Source of the DNA: Acidihalobacter yilgarnensis
Lineage (GTDB): Bacteria > Pseudomonadota > Gammaproteobacteria > DSM-5130 > Acidihalobacteraceae
Length of the DNA: 64,000 bases
Reading direction: 5' to 3'
Assembly (NCBI RefSeq): GCF_001753245.1
Contig: NZ_CP017415.1
Span: forward strand, 1,144,501-1,208,500
Below, piece after piece: positions 10,754 through 23,101 of the stretch (position 1 is its first letter; each line of letters begins with the position of its first letter). The position numbers and the translations under genes are program-made. The notes under the pieces are model-generated. The model did no database searches. It was not told the origin of the DNA and saw only the letters and a list, made by a program, of their open reading frames with translations.

Positions 10754-10754
10754 T
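10749..10754 (+). promoter_or_regulatory. possible -10 element (TATAAT) upstream of fimV
   Basis: A consensus TATAAT overlaps the asd-paralogue stop codon, 135 bases before the fimV start. No good -35 hexamer is found at 16-18 bases upstream, so this is only a candidate. Confidence 0.35.
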
Positions 10755-10888
10755 CTAAAGTTACGGCGGGAAGTTCGAGCATGTACACACGCATCGAACT
10801 CGTCCGGTAGAAATAACCCCGTATGGGCACGCTGCGCGTAAGCGGCCCGTGCATGAATCGATAAGCATATAACCGAGGGGATTTTAAC

Positions 10889-13873
<2,985 letters not shown>

Positions 13874-13879
13874 CGCTTC

Positions 13880-13901
13880 GGCCCCGTTGCGTAACGGGGC
13901 C
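13880..13901 (+). terminator. hairpin after fimV
   Basis: A nine-base stem, GGCCCCGTT (13880-13888) with AACGGGGCC (13893-13901), closes a four-base loop seven bases after the fimV stop. No U-tract follows directly; it stands next to a second hairpin with a T-run. Confidence 0.6.
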
Positions 13902-13907
13902 TTGAGG

Positions 13908-13936
13908 AGGCCGGGTCCCCGTTGACCCGGCCTTTT
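13908..13936 (+). terminator. Rho-independent terminator between fimV and truA
   Basis: AGGCCGGGT (13908-13916) pairs with ACCCGGCCT (13925-13933) and is followed by a short T-run (13933-13936). With the preceding hairpin it separates fimV from truA, or allows only partial read-through, since truA starts 34 bases later. Confidence 0.75.
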
Positions 13937-13970
13937 GTATTTACGGGATGCGAAATCGAACAGGCGGGTG

Positions 13971-14747
13971 ATGCGCATAGCACTGGGGATCGAATACGAC
14001 GGCCGGGGTTTTTCCGGCTGGCAGCGCCAGACGGGTACGCGTACGGTTCAGGAATGCCTCGAAAAGGCACTGTCGAAGGTGGCCGATGCCCCCGTGAACC
14101 TGGTGTGTGCGGGGCGGACGGATGCTGGTGTGCATGCGGTGGGACAGGTAGCGCATTTCGATGCACAAGTGTTGCGCTCGTTGCGTTCTTGGGTGCTCGG
14201 AGCTAATGCGAATCTGCCAGGTGAGATCAGCGTACAGTGGGCAAGCGAGGTCGACGAGACCTTTCACGCGCGATTTTCAGCGCTTTCGCGACGCTATCGC
14301 TATGTGATTTTGAACCGATGGGTTCGTCCGGGCCTGCTGCGTGGCAAGGTGACTTGGCAACATGCGCCACTCGATCTGACCCCAATGCGCGAGGCGGCCA
14401 GCCACTTGGTTGGCAGGCATGATTTTTCGAGTTACCGGGCGCTGGCATGCCAGGCCAAGAGTCCGATACGTACGGTTCACAGCATTGTGCTGACGCGTGA
14501 AGATGACTGTCTTTACCTGGATATACACGCCAATGCTTTCCTGCATCATATGGTCCGTAATATTGCCGGTGTTCTGATTGCCATTGGCAAGGGGGAGCAG
14601 ACGGCCGATTGGAGTCGCGAAATACTCGAATATCGGGATAGGACTCGGGGCGGCGTGACGGCACCGGGCGATGGACTCTATTTTGTCCATGCCGAGTATC
14701 CAGATGTTTATAGCCTGCCGCAGCCATCGCGGCCGCCGCGCTTCTGA
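13971..14747 (+). CDS. truA: tRNA pseudouridine(38-40) synthase
   Basis: TruA makes pseudouridine at positions 38-40 of tRNA anticodon arms. The 258-residue protein starts at ATG 13971 (MRIALGIEYDGRGFSGWQ); a longer in-frame reading from 13935 would begin inside the terminator. The catalytic aspartate is in AGRTDAGVHA, and HHMVRNIAG is a further family motif. It lies between fimV and trpF as in Pseudomonas. Confidence 0.97.
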   Translation: MRIALGIEYDGRGFSGWQRQTGTRTVQECLEKALSKVADAPVNLVCAGRTDAGVHAVGQVAHFDAQVLRSLRSWVLGANANLPGEISVQWASEVDETFHARFSALSRRYRYVILNRWVRPGLLRGKVTWQHAPLDLTPMREAASHLVGRHDFSSYRALACQAKSPIRTVHSIVLTREDDCLYLDIHANAFLHHMVRNIAGVLIAIGKGEQTADWSREILEYRDRTRGGVTAPGDGLYFVHAEYPDVYSLPQPSRPPRF

Positions 14748-14785
14748 GCGTGGGTCAATTCTGCTAACCTGTCGGGCTTGCAGCA

Positions 14786-15430
14786 ATGATCGACGCGGCG
14801 AACGTGCGGACACGAATTAAAATTTGCGGCATTACACGGCAGGCCGATGCGCTGGCTGCGACTGAGGCGGGGGCCGATGCGCTCGGATTTGTCTTCTACC
14901 CGCGTAGCCCGCGCTATATAGACCCAGCGATTGCACGTGACATTGTGCGAAGGCTACCGCCCTTCGTGAACACCGTCGGGCTGTTTCTCGATGCGGATGA
15001 AAATTGGGTCCGTGAGGTGGCATCGCTCGTCGGACTGGACCTACTACAGTTTCACGGCGATGAAGCACCTGAGGTCTGTCGGGCATCGGGTTATCCCTAT
15101 CTCAAGGCAGTTGGTATGCTCGGTCAGGGGGATCCCGTAAGCTACGCGGCGCGTTACGAGGATGCGCGCGGCTTTCTGCTGGATAGCCATGGCCAAGGTG
15201 AGGCAGGGGGGACAGGGCGAACCTTCGACTGGGGTCTTGCACCGCCGGTGCTACCCAGACCCATCATCCTGGCGGGCGGATTGAACCCCGGAAACGTGGG
15301 GGAAGCCATAGGCCGGATGCGCCCATATGCTGTGGACGTGAGTAGCGGTGTCGAGACAGCGCCCGGCATCAAGGATTCCGACCTGATAATGCGTTTTGTA
15401 AACGAGGTGAGGCGTGGCGACGCTCAATAA
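14786..15430 (+). CDS. trpF: phosphoribosylanthranilate isomerase
   Basis: TrpF catalyses the Amadori rearrangement of phosphoribosylanthranilate in tryptophan synthesis. The 214-residue TIM-barrel protein has the family motifs KICGIT (general base Cys) near residue 13, LQFHGDE, and [11 protein letters not shown] with DVSSGVE (phosphate binding). It overlaps trpB by 17 bases, so translation is coupled. Confidence 0.97.
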   Translation: MIDAANVRTRIKICGITRQADALAATEAGADALGFVFYPRSPRYIDPAIARDIVRRLPPFVNTVGLFLDADENWVREVASLVGLDLLQFHGDEAPEVCRASGYPYLKAVGMLGQGDPVSYAARYEDARGFLLDSHGQGEAGGTGRTFDWGLAPPVLPRPIILAGGLNPGNVGEAIGRMRPYAVDVSSGVETAPGIKDSDLIMRFVNEVRRGDAQ

Positions 15431-16646
15431 GCTCCAATCTGAATCGACGAACTGGGCCGACTATCCGGACGCGCACGGGCATTTTGGTCCCTATGGCGGA
15501 TGTTTTGTGGCGGAAACGCTGATGGAATCGCTGCTCAACCTGCAACAGGCATATGAGCGGCTGCGGGTGGATCCTGCGTTCTTGGCGGAACTCGATGCCG
15601 ATCTGGCTCACTATGTCGGTCGTCCGAGTCCGCTCTATCACGCGGTGCGCTGGAGTCGTGAGTTGGGCGGTGCGCAGATCCATCTCAAGCGCGAAGACCT
15701 CAACCATACCGGTGCCCACAAGATCAACAACACCGTCGGGCAGGCGCTGCTGGCCAAGAGCATGGGCAAGACGCGAATCATCGCGGAAACGGGCGCAGGT
15801 CAACATGGGGTTGCATCGGCAACCGTCGCGGCGCGTCTTGGCCTGGAATGCGTGGTTTATATGGGCGCAGAGGACATCCAGCGTCAGGCACCGAATGTCT
15901 TTCGCATGAAACTGCTTGGCGCCGAGGTGGTACCGGTGACTTCGGGTTCGCGAACACTCAAGGACGCGATGAACGAGGCCATGCGCGACTGGGTCACGAA
16001 CATCGATTCGACCTTCTACATCATTGGTACGGCGGCGGGGCCGCACCCATATCCACAACTCGTGCGTGATTTCCAGGCCGTGATCGGCCGTGAAGCCCGC
16101 ACGCAGTGTCTCGCGCAGTTCGGCGCCCTGCCGGATGCCTTGGTTGCCTGTGTCGGGGGCGGTTCCAATGCCATCGGCCTGTTTCATCCATTTCTCGGCG
16201 ACAGCAATGTCGCAATGTACGGTGTCGAAGCAGGTGGGCACGGCATTGCCAGCGGCGAGCACGCGGCGCCACTTTCGGCCGGTCGCCCTGGCGTCTTGCA
16301 CGGGAACCGGACGTATCTGATGGAGGACGACGACGGCCAGATCATGGCGACGCACTCCGTGTCCGCGGGTCTCGATTACCCCGGGGTTGGCCCGGAGCAC
16401 GCGTGGCTCAAGGATATCGGCCGTGCCCAATACGTGAGCATTGACGATGACGAAGCGATGGCTGCATTTCATGCGCTGACCCGTACCGAGGGCATCATAC
16501 CGGCACTGGAATCGAGTCACGCACTGGCCTATGTGACCAAGCTTGCTGCCGACATGCGGCCAGACCAGCACGTTGTGGTCAATTTGTCCGGGCGTGGCGA
16601 TAAGGACATCAATACCGTTGCTCGTATCGAGGGGATCGAGCTGTGA
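15414..16646 (+). CDS. trpB: tryptophan synthase beta chain
   Basis: TrpB joins indole and serine using pyridoxal phosphate. The 410-residue protein starts at GTG 15414 inside the trpF end. The PLP lysine is about Lys103 in HKINN, and the phosphate-binding loop is GGGSNAIG. The product works in an alpha2-beta2 complex with TrpA, encoded next with a GTGA overlap. In Pseudomonas trpBA sits elsewhere, so the trpF-trpB-trpA order differs from the otherwise shared gene order. Confidence 0.98.
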   Translation: MATLNKLQSESTNWADYPDAHGHFGPYGGCFVAETLMESLLNLQQAYERLRVDPAFLAELDADLAHYVGRPSPLYHAVRWSRELGGAQIHLKREDLNHTGAHKINNTVGQALLAKSMGKTRIIAETGAGQHGVASATVAARLGLECVVYMGAEDIQRQAPNVFRMKLLGAEVVPVTSGSRTLKDAMNEAMRDWVTNIDSTFYIIGTAAGPHPYPQLVRDFQAVIGREARTQCLAQFGALPDALVACVGGGSNAIGLFHPFLGDSNVAMYGVEAGGHGIASGEHAAPLSAGRPGVLHGNRTYLMEDDDGQIMATHSVSAGLDYPGVGPEHAWLKDIGRAQYVSIDDDEAMAAFHALTRTEGIIPALESSHALAYVTKLAADMRPDQHVVVNLSGRGDKDINTVARIEGIEL

Positions 16647-17494
16647 GCCTGATCAAGGAACGTTTCGATCGCTTGCAACGTCAGGGGCGCAAGGCGCTGG
16701 TGACCTATATCACGGCTGGCGACCCGAGTCCGGAGGTGACGTTGCAACTCATGCATGCCCTCGTACGCAGCGGCGCCGATTTGCTTGAACTGGGCGTGCC
16801 GTTTTCCGATCCGATGGCCGATGGCCCGGTGATCCAGGCCGCGTGTGAGCGTGCACTGGTACACCATGTTGGTCTTCGAAGGGTAATCGAACTGGTACGT
16901 GAATTCCGCCGCGAGGATATGACCACGCCGGTGGTGCTGATGGGATATCTCAATCCCATTGAGGTCATGGGATACGAGGTCTTTGCGCAGGCAGCCGCAG
17001 CAGCCGGTGTCGATGGCTTGCTGACCGTCGATCTGCCGCCGGAAGAGGCAATCAGCGTTCTGGGGCCGATACGTGCACAGGGTCTGGATCCGATCTTTCT
17101 GATTGCGCCGACCAGTGTGGATGCACGTATCGAATCGATCTGCAAACAGGCACAGGGATTCGTTTACTACGTTTCACTCAAAGGCGTCACGGGTGCGACG
17201 ACGCTGGACGTCGAGTCCGTGGCAGAACGCGTCGAGGCGATTCGCAGGCACACCGATCTGCCAGTGGGCGTAGGTTTCGGTATCAATGATGCCGAAACCG
17301 CTGGGCGTGTTGCAGCCGTGGCCGATGCCGTGGTGGTTGGTAGTGCGGTCGTGCGGTTGATCGAGGCTCACGGCAGTGAACCGGAGCGCTTGATCGAGGC
17401 CGTCGCGCACCTCATCGGGGGCATGCGCGAGGCAATAGACGCATCATCGTCCGAGCGGGCGACAGCTCAACCGGGCGCAGGGGGTATTCGATGA
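16643..17494 (+). CDS. trpA: tryptophan synthase alpha chain
   Basis: TrpA releases indole from indoleglycerol phosphate and channels it to TrpB. The 283-residue protein contains the catalytic Glu and Asp in [17 protein letters not shown] and the phosphate site GVGFGI. The start GTG overlaps the trpB stop by four bases and its own TGA overlaps accD by four. The C-terminal tail is about 15 residues longer than E. coli TrpA (268), with low-complexity sequence. Confidence 0.98.
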   Translation: MSLIKERFDRLQRQGRKALVTYITAGDPSPEVTLQLMHALVRSGADLLELGVPFSDPMADGPVIQAACERALVHHVGLRRVIELVREFRREDMTTPVVLMGYLNPIEVMGYEVFAQAAAAAGVDGLLTVDLPPEEAISVLGPIRAQGLDPIFLIAPTSVDARIESICKQAQGFVYYVSLKGVTGATTLDVESVAERVEAIRRHTDLPVGVGFGINDAETAGRVAAVADAVVVGSAVVRLIEAHGSEPERLIEAVAHLIGGMREAIDASSSERATAQPGAGGIR

Positions 17495-18375
17495 CTTGGT
17501 ATCAGAAGCTGATCCCTTCGCGTATCCGTACGGAGGCGACGGCCAAGCGCGGAGTGCCTGAGGGGCTGTGGGAAAAATGTCCGGTTTGCAAAGGTGTGCT
17601 CTACCGCGCCGAGCTTGAACGCAATCTGGATGTCTGCCCCAAGTGCAGTCACCATATGCGTATCGGTGCCCGTCGGCGCCTCGAGACCTTTCTTGATCCT
17701 GGCGAGCAGGTTGAAATCGGCGCCGAGCTTGCGCCCGTCGATGCGCTGCGTTTTCGCGACAGCAAAAAATATCGGGATCGCCTGATTCAGGCGCAGAAGA
17801 AGACCGGCGAGAAGGACGCGCTGGTAGCGATACGAGGTACTCTGAAGGGACAGCCAGTCGTGGCCGCCGCCTTCGATTTCAATTTCATGGGCGGTTCGAT
17901 GGGGTCCGTCGTAGGCGAGCGTTTCGTGCGCGGCGCGACGGTCGCGCGTGAAACCGGTGCGCCCTTGATCTGCTTTTCGGCCAGCGGAGGGGCTCGCATG
18001 CAAGAAGCCTTGTTCTCACTGATGCAGATGGCGAAAACGAGCGCCGCGCTGGCGCGGCTGTCGGAGGCGGGCGTGCCCTACGTGTCGGTATTGACCGATC
18101 CCACCATGGGCGGTGTGTCGGCCAGTCTCGCCATGCTGGGCGACGTCAATGTCGCCGAGCCTGTCGCGCTGATCGGTTTTGCCGGTCCGCGTGTTATCGA
18201 GCAAACCGTACGCGAGACCCTGCCGGAGGGTTTTCAGCGCAGCGAATTCCTGCTCGACCGCGGTGCGATCGACTTGATCGTGGACCGCCGCGAACTGCGT
18301 GACCGCCTCGCCAGCTTGCTGGCAATTCTCACACATCGACCGGCGCCTGAACCGGAGTTGCTTGAGGCGCCCTGA
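17491..18375 (+). CDS. accD: acetyl-CoA carboxylase carboxyltransferase beta subunit
   Basis: AccD is the beta half of the carboxyltransferase that makes malonyl-CoA. The 294-residue protein has the N-terminal zinc ribbon with Cys30, Cys33, Cys49 and Cys52, then the carboxyltransferase fold with [11 protein letters not shown] and [10 protein letters not shown]. It overlaps trpA by four bases and is followed by folC seven bases later. Confidence 0.98.
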   Translation: MTWYQKLIPSRIRTEATAKRGVPEGLWEKCPVCKGVLYRAELERNLDVCPKCSHHMRIGARRRLETFLDPGEQVEIGAELAPVDALRFRDSKKYRDRLIQAQKKTGEKDALVAIRGTLKGQPVVAAAFDFNFMGGSMGSVVGERFVRGATVARETGAPLICFSASGGARMQEALFSLMQMAKTSAALARLSEAGVPYVSVLTDPTMGGVSASLAMLGDVNVAEPVALIGFAGPRVIEQTVRETLPEGFQRSEFLLDRGAIDLIVDRRELRDRLASLLAILTHRPAPEPELLEAP

Positions 18376-18382
18376 GTCCGGC

Positions 18383-19639
18383 ATGCGCTTCACGACGCTG
18401 AGTGCCTGGCTGAACTGGCAGGAGACCCTTGCGCCCAAGGCCATCGACCTGGGGCTCGAACGCGTGCGCGCCGTGGCCGAACGCCTGGGTCTGACGCATC
18501 CGAATTGCCCAGTAATCACCGTGGCGGGTACCAACGGCAAGGGGTCGGTGGTGGCCATGCTCTCCTCGATGCTATGTGTGGCCGGCTATCGTGTCGGTGC
18601 CTACACCTCACCGCACCTGCAGCGCTACAACGAGCGCGTGTGTGTGGATGAGGCGCCTGTCGACGACACCCGCCTGTGTGCCGCCTTTGCGGCTATCGAC
18701 GCGGCGCGCGGCGATCTGCGCCTGACCTATTTTGAATTCGGCACGCTGGCAGCGTTGTGGTGTTTTGCGCAGTCGAACGTCGATGTCATGGTGTTGGAGG
18801 TGGGGTTGGGCGGTCGCCTGGATGCGGTCAATATCCTCGATGCGGACGTTGCCGTAGTGACCACCATCGATCTCGATCACGCCGACTGGTTGGGCGACAC
18901 GCGCGAACAGGTAGCGCGCGAAAAGGTCGGTATACAGCGGGTCGGCAGACCGCTGGTCTGCGGTGATCGCAATCCCCCCGATACCTTGTTGCGCGCTGCC
19001 GCCGAGGTCGGCTCACACTTACTGCGTATCGGTCTCGACTTCGATGTTGAATGGCACGACGGGAGATTGCTTTGGCGCCATGATGGGTGCGAGGAAAGCC
19101 TGCCGGCTCCCGGCCTGCGCGGTGTATTCCAGGCCGATAACGCCGCTTGTGCGTGCATGGCACTGGCTTGCCTAGAGGCGCGATTGCCAATGGACGCGCG
19201 GGCCCGATCCGACGGACTGGCGCGGACACGTCTTGCCGCGCGTTTCGAATCGCTGCCGAATGCGGCTTGTCCCGTGGTTTGCGATGTGGCACATAATCCT
19301 CAGGCCGCACGCGCATTGGCAGATCAATTATCGGCAACGCCAGTGAACGGGCGCAATTTGGCGGTATTCTCGGCGCTGTCGGATAAAGACGTGCGAGGCA
19401 TTGTCGCGGCGATGGATGCGCAGATCGATCACTGGTTCGTCGGCGGCCTCGAGGCCCCACGTGGCTTGGCTACAAACGACCTGATCGGGCGTATGGGACA
19501 GCTCCGTGGCAGGATCGATGGTTGTGAGAAGATCGCCGATGCCTATGCGATGGCAAGCTGCGCAGCGGAGCCTGACGACCGCATTGTAATCTTCGGTTCG
19601 TTCTTGACCGTGGCGGTGGTACGCCAGGGCCGCGTATAA
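18383..19639 (+). CDS. folC: folylpolyglutamate/dihydrofolate synthase
   Basis: FolC adds glutamate to dihydropteroate and folates. The 418-residue Mur-ligase-fold enzyme has the P-loop GTNGKGS at about residues 49-55, the SPHL..YNER folate motif and VCDVAHNPQAA in the C-terminal domain. The ATG at 18383 is chosen over an in-frame start at 18299 inside accD. It is part of the accD-folC-SPOR-cvpA-purF string common in gammaproteobacteria. Confidence 0.97.
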   Translation: MRFTTLSAWLNWQETLAPKAIDLGLERVRAVAERLGLTHPNCPVITVAGTNGKGSVVAMLSSMLCVAGYRVGAYTSPHLQRYNERVCVDEAPVDDTRLCAAFAAIDAARGDLRLTYFEFGTLAALWCFAQSNVDVMVLEVGLGGRLDAVNILDADVAVVTTIDLDHADWLGDTREQVAREKVGIQRVGRPLVCGDRNPPDTLLRAAAEVGSHLLRIGLDFDVEWHDGRLLWRHDGCEESLPAPGLRGVFQADNAACACMALACLEARLPMDARARSDGLARTRLAARFESLPNAACPVVCDVAHNPQAARALADQLSATPVNGRNLAVFSALSDKDVRGIVAAMDAQIDHWFVGGLEAPRGLATNDLIGRMGQLRGRIDGCEKIADAYAMASCAAEPDDRIVIFGSFLTVAVVRQGRV

Positions 19640-19671
19640 TCAATCGCTACGCCCATACCTCGACGGCCTCT

Positions 19672-20334
19672 ATGGACAAGCGTCTGCAACAACGCCTGAT
19701 CGGTGCGGCGGTACTGATTGCACTGGCAGTGATATTTCTCCCCATGTTACTCAGTGGGGGAGGCTCAGATCACGTGTCGATGAAGATGAAGCTGCCACCC
19801 GAGCCGGATTACCACTTCAGCAACAGCACGCCACAGCCATTGCCGCCGGCAACCAGTCAGACGGTTCCAAGCACCGTCACGGCGCTTCCCGCGGCCAGCA
19901 CGACAGCCCCGCCGGCTACCGCGAACCCCATGGCGTCGGTCGTGCAACCGGTGACGCCTGCGCCTGCGATGCCTCAACCTGCACCGCAACCTCCGCCGGT
20001 TGCGCCCGTCGAACACGAGCGCGCTACTCCAAAACCGGTGATTAAGGCCCCAGCCCCGCCACCCAGCAGCGTGACCATGCCGGCCGGCAAGCCAGTCGTT
20101 TCCGCCTGGGTCGTGCAAGTAGCCAGCTTCGTAGACGAACACAGCGCCGTTGTCCTGCGCGACCGTCTACGCAAGGGCGGTTTTTCCAGCTATATCGATC
20201 GCTTCCCGCACGCGGGCAAAACCTACTATCGCGTTCGCGTGGGGCCGCGCCTATCGCGTGAGAAGGCAGAGGCCATGCTGGGCCGTATCGATAAGACCGT
20301 GAAGCTCAAGGGTATGTTGGTTCCCTATCCATGA
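19672..20334 (+). CDS. SPOR-domain cell-envelope protein (DedD-like)
   Basis: The 220-residue protein has a short cytoplasmic N-terminus, one membrane helix (about 9-26), a Pro/Ala-rich linker (about 40-135) and a C-terminal SPOR domain (about 143-220) that binds denuded septal peptidoglycan. This matches DedD, which helps septation in E. coli, and its position between folC and cvpA is that of dedD. It overlaps cvpA by four bases. Linker length and composition vary freely in the family. Confidence 0.93.
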   Translation: MDKRLQQRLIGAAVLIALAVIFLPMLLSGGGSDHVSMKMKLPPEPDYHFSNSTPQPLPPATSQTVPSTVTALPAASTTAPPATANPMASVVQPVTPAPAMPQPAPQPPPVAPVEHERATPKPVIKAPAPPPSSVTMPAGKPVVSAWVVQVASFVDEHSAVVLRDRLRKGGFSSYIDRFPHAGKTYYRVRVGPRLSREKAEAMLGRIDKTVKLKGMLVPYP

Positions 20335-20822
20335 ACGGCGCCGATGTTCTGATTGTGGCGATCATCCTAGTTTCAGTGATCGTCAGCCTGTTCCGGGGGT
20401 TCGTGCGCGAGTCCCTGTCCCTGGCGACCTGGGCACTGGCCTTTTGGCTGGCACTGGAGTTTTCCGACCGTCTGTCGACCTTGCTGCCTCAGGCGATTCA
20501 CTCACCCCTGTTGCGTATCTGGATAGCATTCGGCGTCCTGTTCATCGTCACCCTGGTGCTGGGTGCCCTGTTCAACAACTTGGCGGCACAATTGATCAAG
20601 CGCACGGGGTTGTCGGGTACCGATCGTGCGCTTGGCGTTCTTTTCGGCCTGGCGCGTGGTGGCTTGCTGGTGGTGCTGCTGGTGCTGCTGGCCGGGTTGA
20701 CCGCGCTGCCACAGGAGAGCTGGTGGCACCATTCCTATCTCTTGGAACACTTTCAACGCGTCGCCCTTTGGCTGCGTGGCTATCTGCCGCCGAGACTGGC
20801 GGATCAGATTAGCTACAGTTGA
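20331..20822 (+). CDS. cvpA: CvpA family membrane protein
   Basis: The 163-residue protein has four hydrophobic segments, with the family motif RGFVRE after the first, and begins with an ATGA overlap of the SPOR gene. CvpA is an inner-membrane protein needed for colicin V production and envelope fitness in E. coli; its biochemical role is not settled. It precedes purF, as usual. Confidence 0.95.
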   Translation: MNGADVLIVAIILVSVIVSLFRGFVRESLSLATWALAFWLALEFSDRLSTLLPQAIHSPLLRIWIAFGVLFIVTLVLGALFNNLAAQLIKRTGLSGTDRALGVLFGLARGGLLVVLLVLLAGLTALPQESWWHHSYLLEHFQRVALWLRGYLPPRLADQISYS

Positions 20823-20868
20823 GTCAAGACGCGCTCATACACGTTCAATCTTTGGAGGAACTCGCCTC

Positions 20869-22374
20869 GTGTGCGGGATCATAGGTATCGTCGGGCAAGG
20901 CCCCGTCAATCAGTCTCTGTACGACGGGCTGACCGTGTTGCAGCATCGCGGTCAGGATGCCGCGGGTATCGTGACCTACCATGACGGGCGGTTATATCTG
21001 CGCAAGGGCAATGGCCTGGTGCGGGATGTCTTTCGCGCTCGTCATATGCAGGAATTGATTGGCAATGTGGGTATCGGGCATGTTCGTTACCCCACCGCGG
21101 GCTCCTCGTCGTCGGCCGAGGCGCAGCCCTTTTACGTCAATTCGCCCTTTGGTATTACCCTCGGGCACAACGGCAACCTAATTAATACCGAATCGCTCAA
21201 GCGCGAACTTTTTCTGCAGGACCGTCGCCACATCAACACCGAATCGGATTCGGAGGTCCTGCTGAACATCTTTGCCCAGGAACTACTCCATCAGCAGCCC
21301 TTGCACCTGGAGCCTGAGCATGTGTTCAACGCGGTCAGCGCGGTACATCGCCGTTGCCGAGGCGCCTATGCAGCGGTCGCGATGATCAACGGTCACGGCA
21401 TCGTGGCTTTTCGCGACCCCTATGGTATCCGTCCGGTGGTCTATGGCATGCGCGAGACGGCGGCCGGCCTCGAATACATGGTGGCCTCCGAGAGCGTTTC
21501 GCTGGACGCGCTAGGCTTCAAATTGATTCGCGATCTGGCACCGGGCGAGGCCATTTACATCGACCTGAGTGGTCATCTGCACACACGCCAGTGCGCGCTT
21601 GAACCGATGTACTCGCCGTGCATTTTCGAATACGTATATTTCGCTCGCCCGGATTCGATCATCGATGATGTCTTTGTACATAAGGCACGTATGCGGATGG
21701 GCGATTACCTGGGGCAGAAAATTCAGCGCGAGTGGCCTGACCACGATATTGACGTCGTTATCCCAATCCCGGAAACCAGTCGCACGTCCGCCCTGGAGTT
21801 GGCGATGCAGCTGGGCGTGAAGTATCGCGAAGGCTTCATCAAAAACCGTTACATCGCGCGAACCTTCATCATGCCGGGACAGACGGAGCGCAGGAAGTCG
21901 GTACGCCAGAAGCTCAATCCCATCGGTTTGGAGTTTCAGGGCAAAAACGTACTGCTGGTGGACGACTCCATCGTGCGTGGGACCACCTCGCGCGAGATCG
22001 TGATGATGGCCAGGGACGCCGGCGCCCGGCGCGTGTACTTTGCCTCGGCCTCGCCACCGGTTCGCTATCCGAATATTTATGGCATCGATATGCCCGCCGC
22101 TCACGAGTTGATCGCGCATGGACGCACCGAGCAAGAGGTCTGCGACGCTATTTGTGCCGACCGCCTGATCTACCAGGACTTGCCCGACCTCGTACGTGCG
22201 GTTCAGAAGGGCAACCCCAAACTCAGCCGCTTCGATACAGCGGTGTTCGACGGTGATTATGTGACCGGCGTCAGCCCGGATTATCTCGCCGCGCTGGAGC
22301 AGCGCCGTGCCGAAGGCCATGTGCCCGTGCGGGTGCCGAGACAGGCGCACATCGATTTACACAACACGGTTTGA
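20869..22374 (+). CDS. purF: amidophosphoribosyltransferase
   Basis: PurF makes 5-phosphoribosylamine from PRPP and glutamine, the first step of purine synthesis. The start is GTG 20869 with GGAGG ten bases upstream, so Cys2 (GTG TGC GGG) becomes the N-terminal glutaminase nucleophile; a longer in-frame reading from 20776 would bury it. The 501-residue protein has the Ntn-hydrolase domain, RYPT, HNGNL and the PRPP motif [14 protein letters not shown]. Confidence 0.98.
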   Translation: MCGIIGIVGQGPVNQSLYDGLTVLQHRGQDAAGIVTYHDGRLYLRKGNGLVRDVFRARHMQELIGNVGIGHVRYPTAGSSSSAEAQPFYVNSPFGITLGHNGNLINTESLKRELFLQDRRHINTESDSEVLLNIFAQELLHQQPLHLEPEHVFNAVSAVHRRCRGAYAAVAMINGHGIVAFRDPYGIRPVVYGMRETAAGLEYMVASESVSLDALGFKLIRDLAPGEAIYIDLSGHLHTRQCALEPMYSPCIFEYVYFARPDSIIDDVFVHKARMRMGDYLGQKIQREWPDHDIDVVIPIPETSRTSALELAMQLGVKYREGFIKNRYIARTFIMPGQTERRKSVRQKLNPIGLEFQGKNVLLVDDSIVRGTTSREIVMMARDAGARRVYFASASPPVRYPNIYGIDMPAAHELIAHGRTEQEVCDAICADRLIYQDLPDLVRAVQKGNPKLSRFDTAVFDGDYVTGVSPDYLAALEQRRAEGHVPVRVPRQAHIDLHNTV

Positions 22375-22381
22375 ATGACTC

Positions 22382-23101
22382 ATGTCACGTTCTGCCTTTT
22401 TGTTGGCCGGCGGCCTCGCATCCCTGCTTATGCTCGGTGCAAGCGCTCAGGCACAAACCATCGAACTACCTCTGCCGCCGGATGCCAAGACGGTGAGCGT
22501 CAAGCCGGAGGCGAGGGTGCCCGGCGCCGAGTTGGCGACGGTCGCGCACGAGTTGGCGCGGCGCTATCCGGGCGCACAGGACAGCCATGTCATCGTGGTC
22601 GATATACGCCAGCAGCGCTTGTATCTGCTGCGCGACGGTCAGTTGCAGGTAAGTTACCGCGTATCCACCTCGCAATGGGGCATCGGCAACCGCGAAGGCA
22701 GCAATCGCACACCGATCGGTGTATTCCGCATTGCCCAGAAATTTGGTGCCGATGCAGCGCCTGCGACCATCTTCAAATCGCGCCGGGATACCGGCAAGAT
22801 CGCCCGCATCATTACCAATCCGGATAACCGCTCCGAACAGGATCTCGTGACCAGCCGGGTGATGTGGTTGACCGGTTTGCAGCCGGGCTTCAACGAGGGT
22901 GGCGACGTGGATACCCACAGCCGTTACATCTACATCCACGGCACGCCCGAGGAGGGGCGTATCGGTTTGCCTTCGTCACATGGTTGCGTGCGCATGATGA
23001 ACGGCGACGTGATTGCCTTATTCAGTCGTGTCCCGGTCGGGACCCTGGTGTATATCGCACCAGGCGATCGCCCGCTCACGGAGATTCCGGAGCGCTTGTG
23101 A
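22382..23101 (+). CDS. L,D-transpeptidase (YkuD family), secreted
   Basis: The 239-residue protein has a signal peptide (about 1-25, ending AQA) and a YkuD catalytic domain (about 65-225). The active-site signature HGTPEEGRIGLPSSHGCVRM is present, with nucleophile Cys202. Such enzymes make 3-3 crosslinks or attach lipoprotein to peptidoglycan. It starts eight bases after purF. Its last 84 bases overlap the end of the opposite-strand GGDEF-EAL gene, an unusually long convergent overlap. Confidence 0.95.
   Translation: MSRSAFLLAGGLASLLMLGASAQAQTIELPLPPDAKTVSVKPEARVPGAELATVAHELARRYPGAQDSHVIVVDIRQQRLYLLRDGQLQVSYRVSTSQWGIGNREGSNRTPIGVFRIAQKFGADAAPATIFKSRRDTGKIARIITNPDNRSEQDLVTSRVMWLTGLQPGFNEGGDVDTHSRYIYIHGTPEEGRIGLPSSHGCVRMMNGDVIALFSRVPVGTLVYIAPGDRPLTEIPERL

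Noticed and set aside
15369-16571. 400-codon frame antisense to trpB
   Set aside because: Overlaps a highly conserved gene completely and shows no family features.
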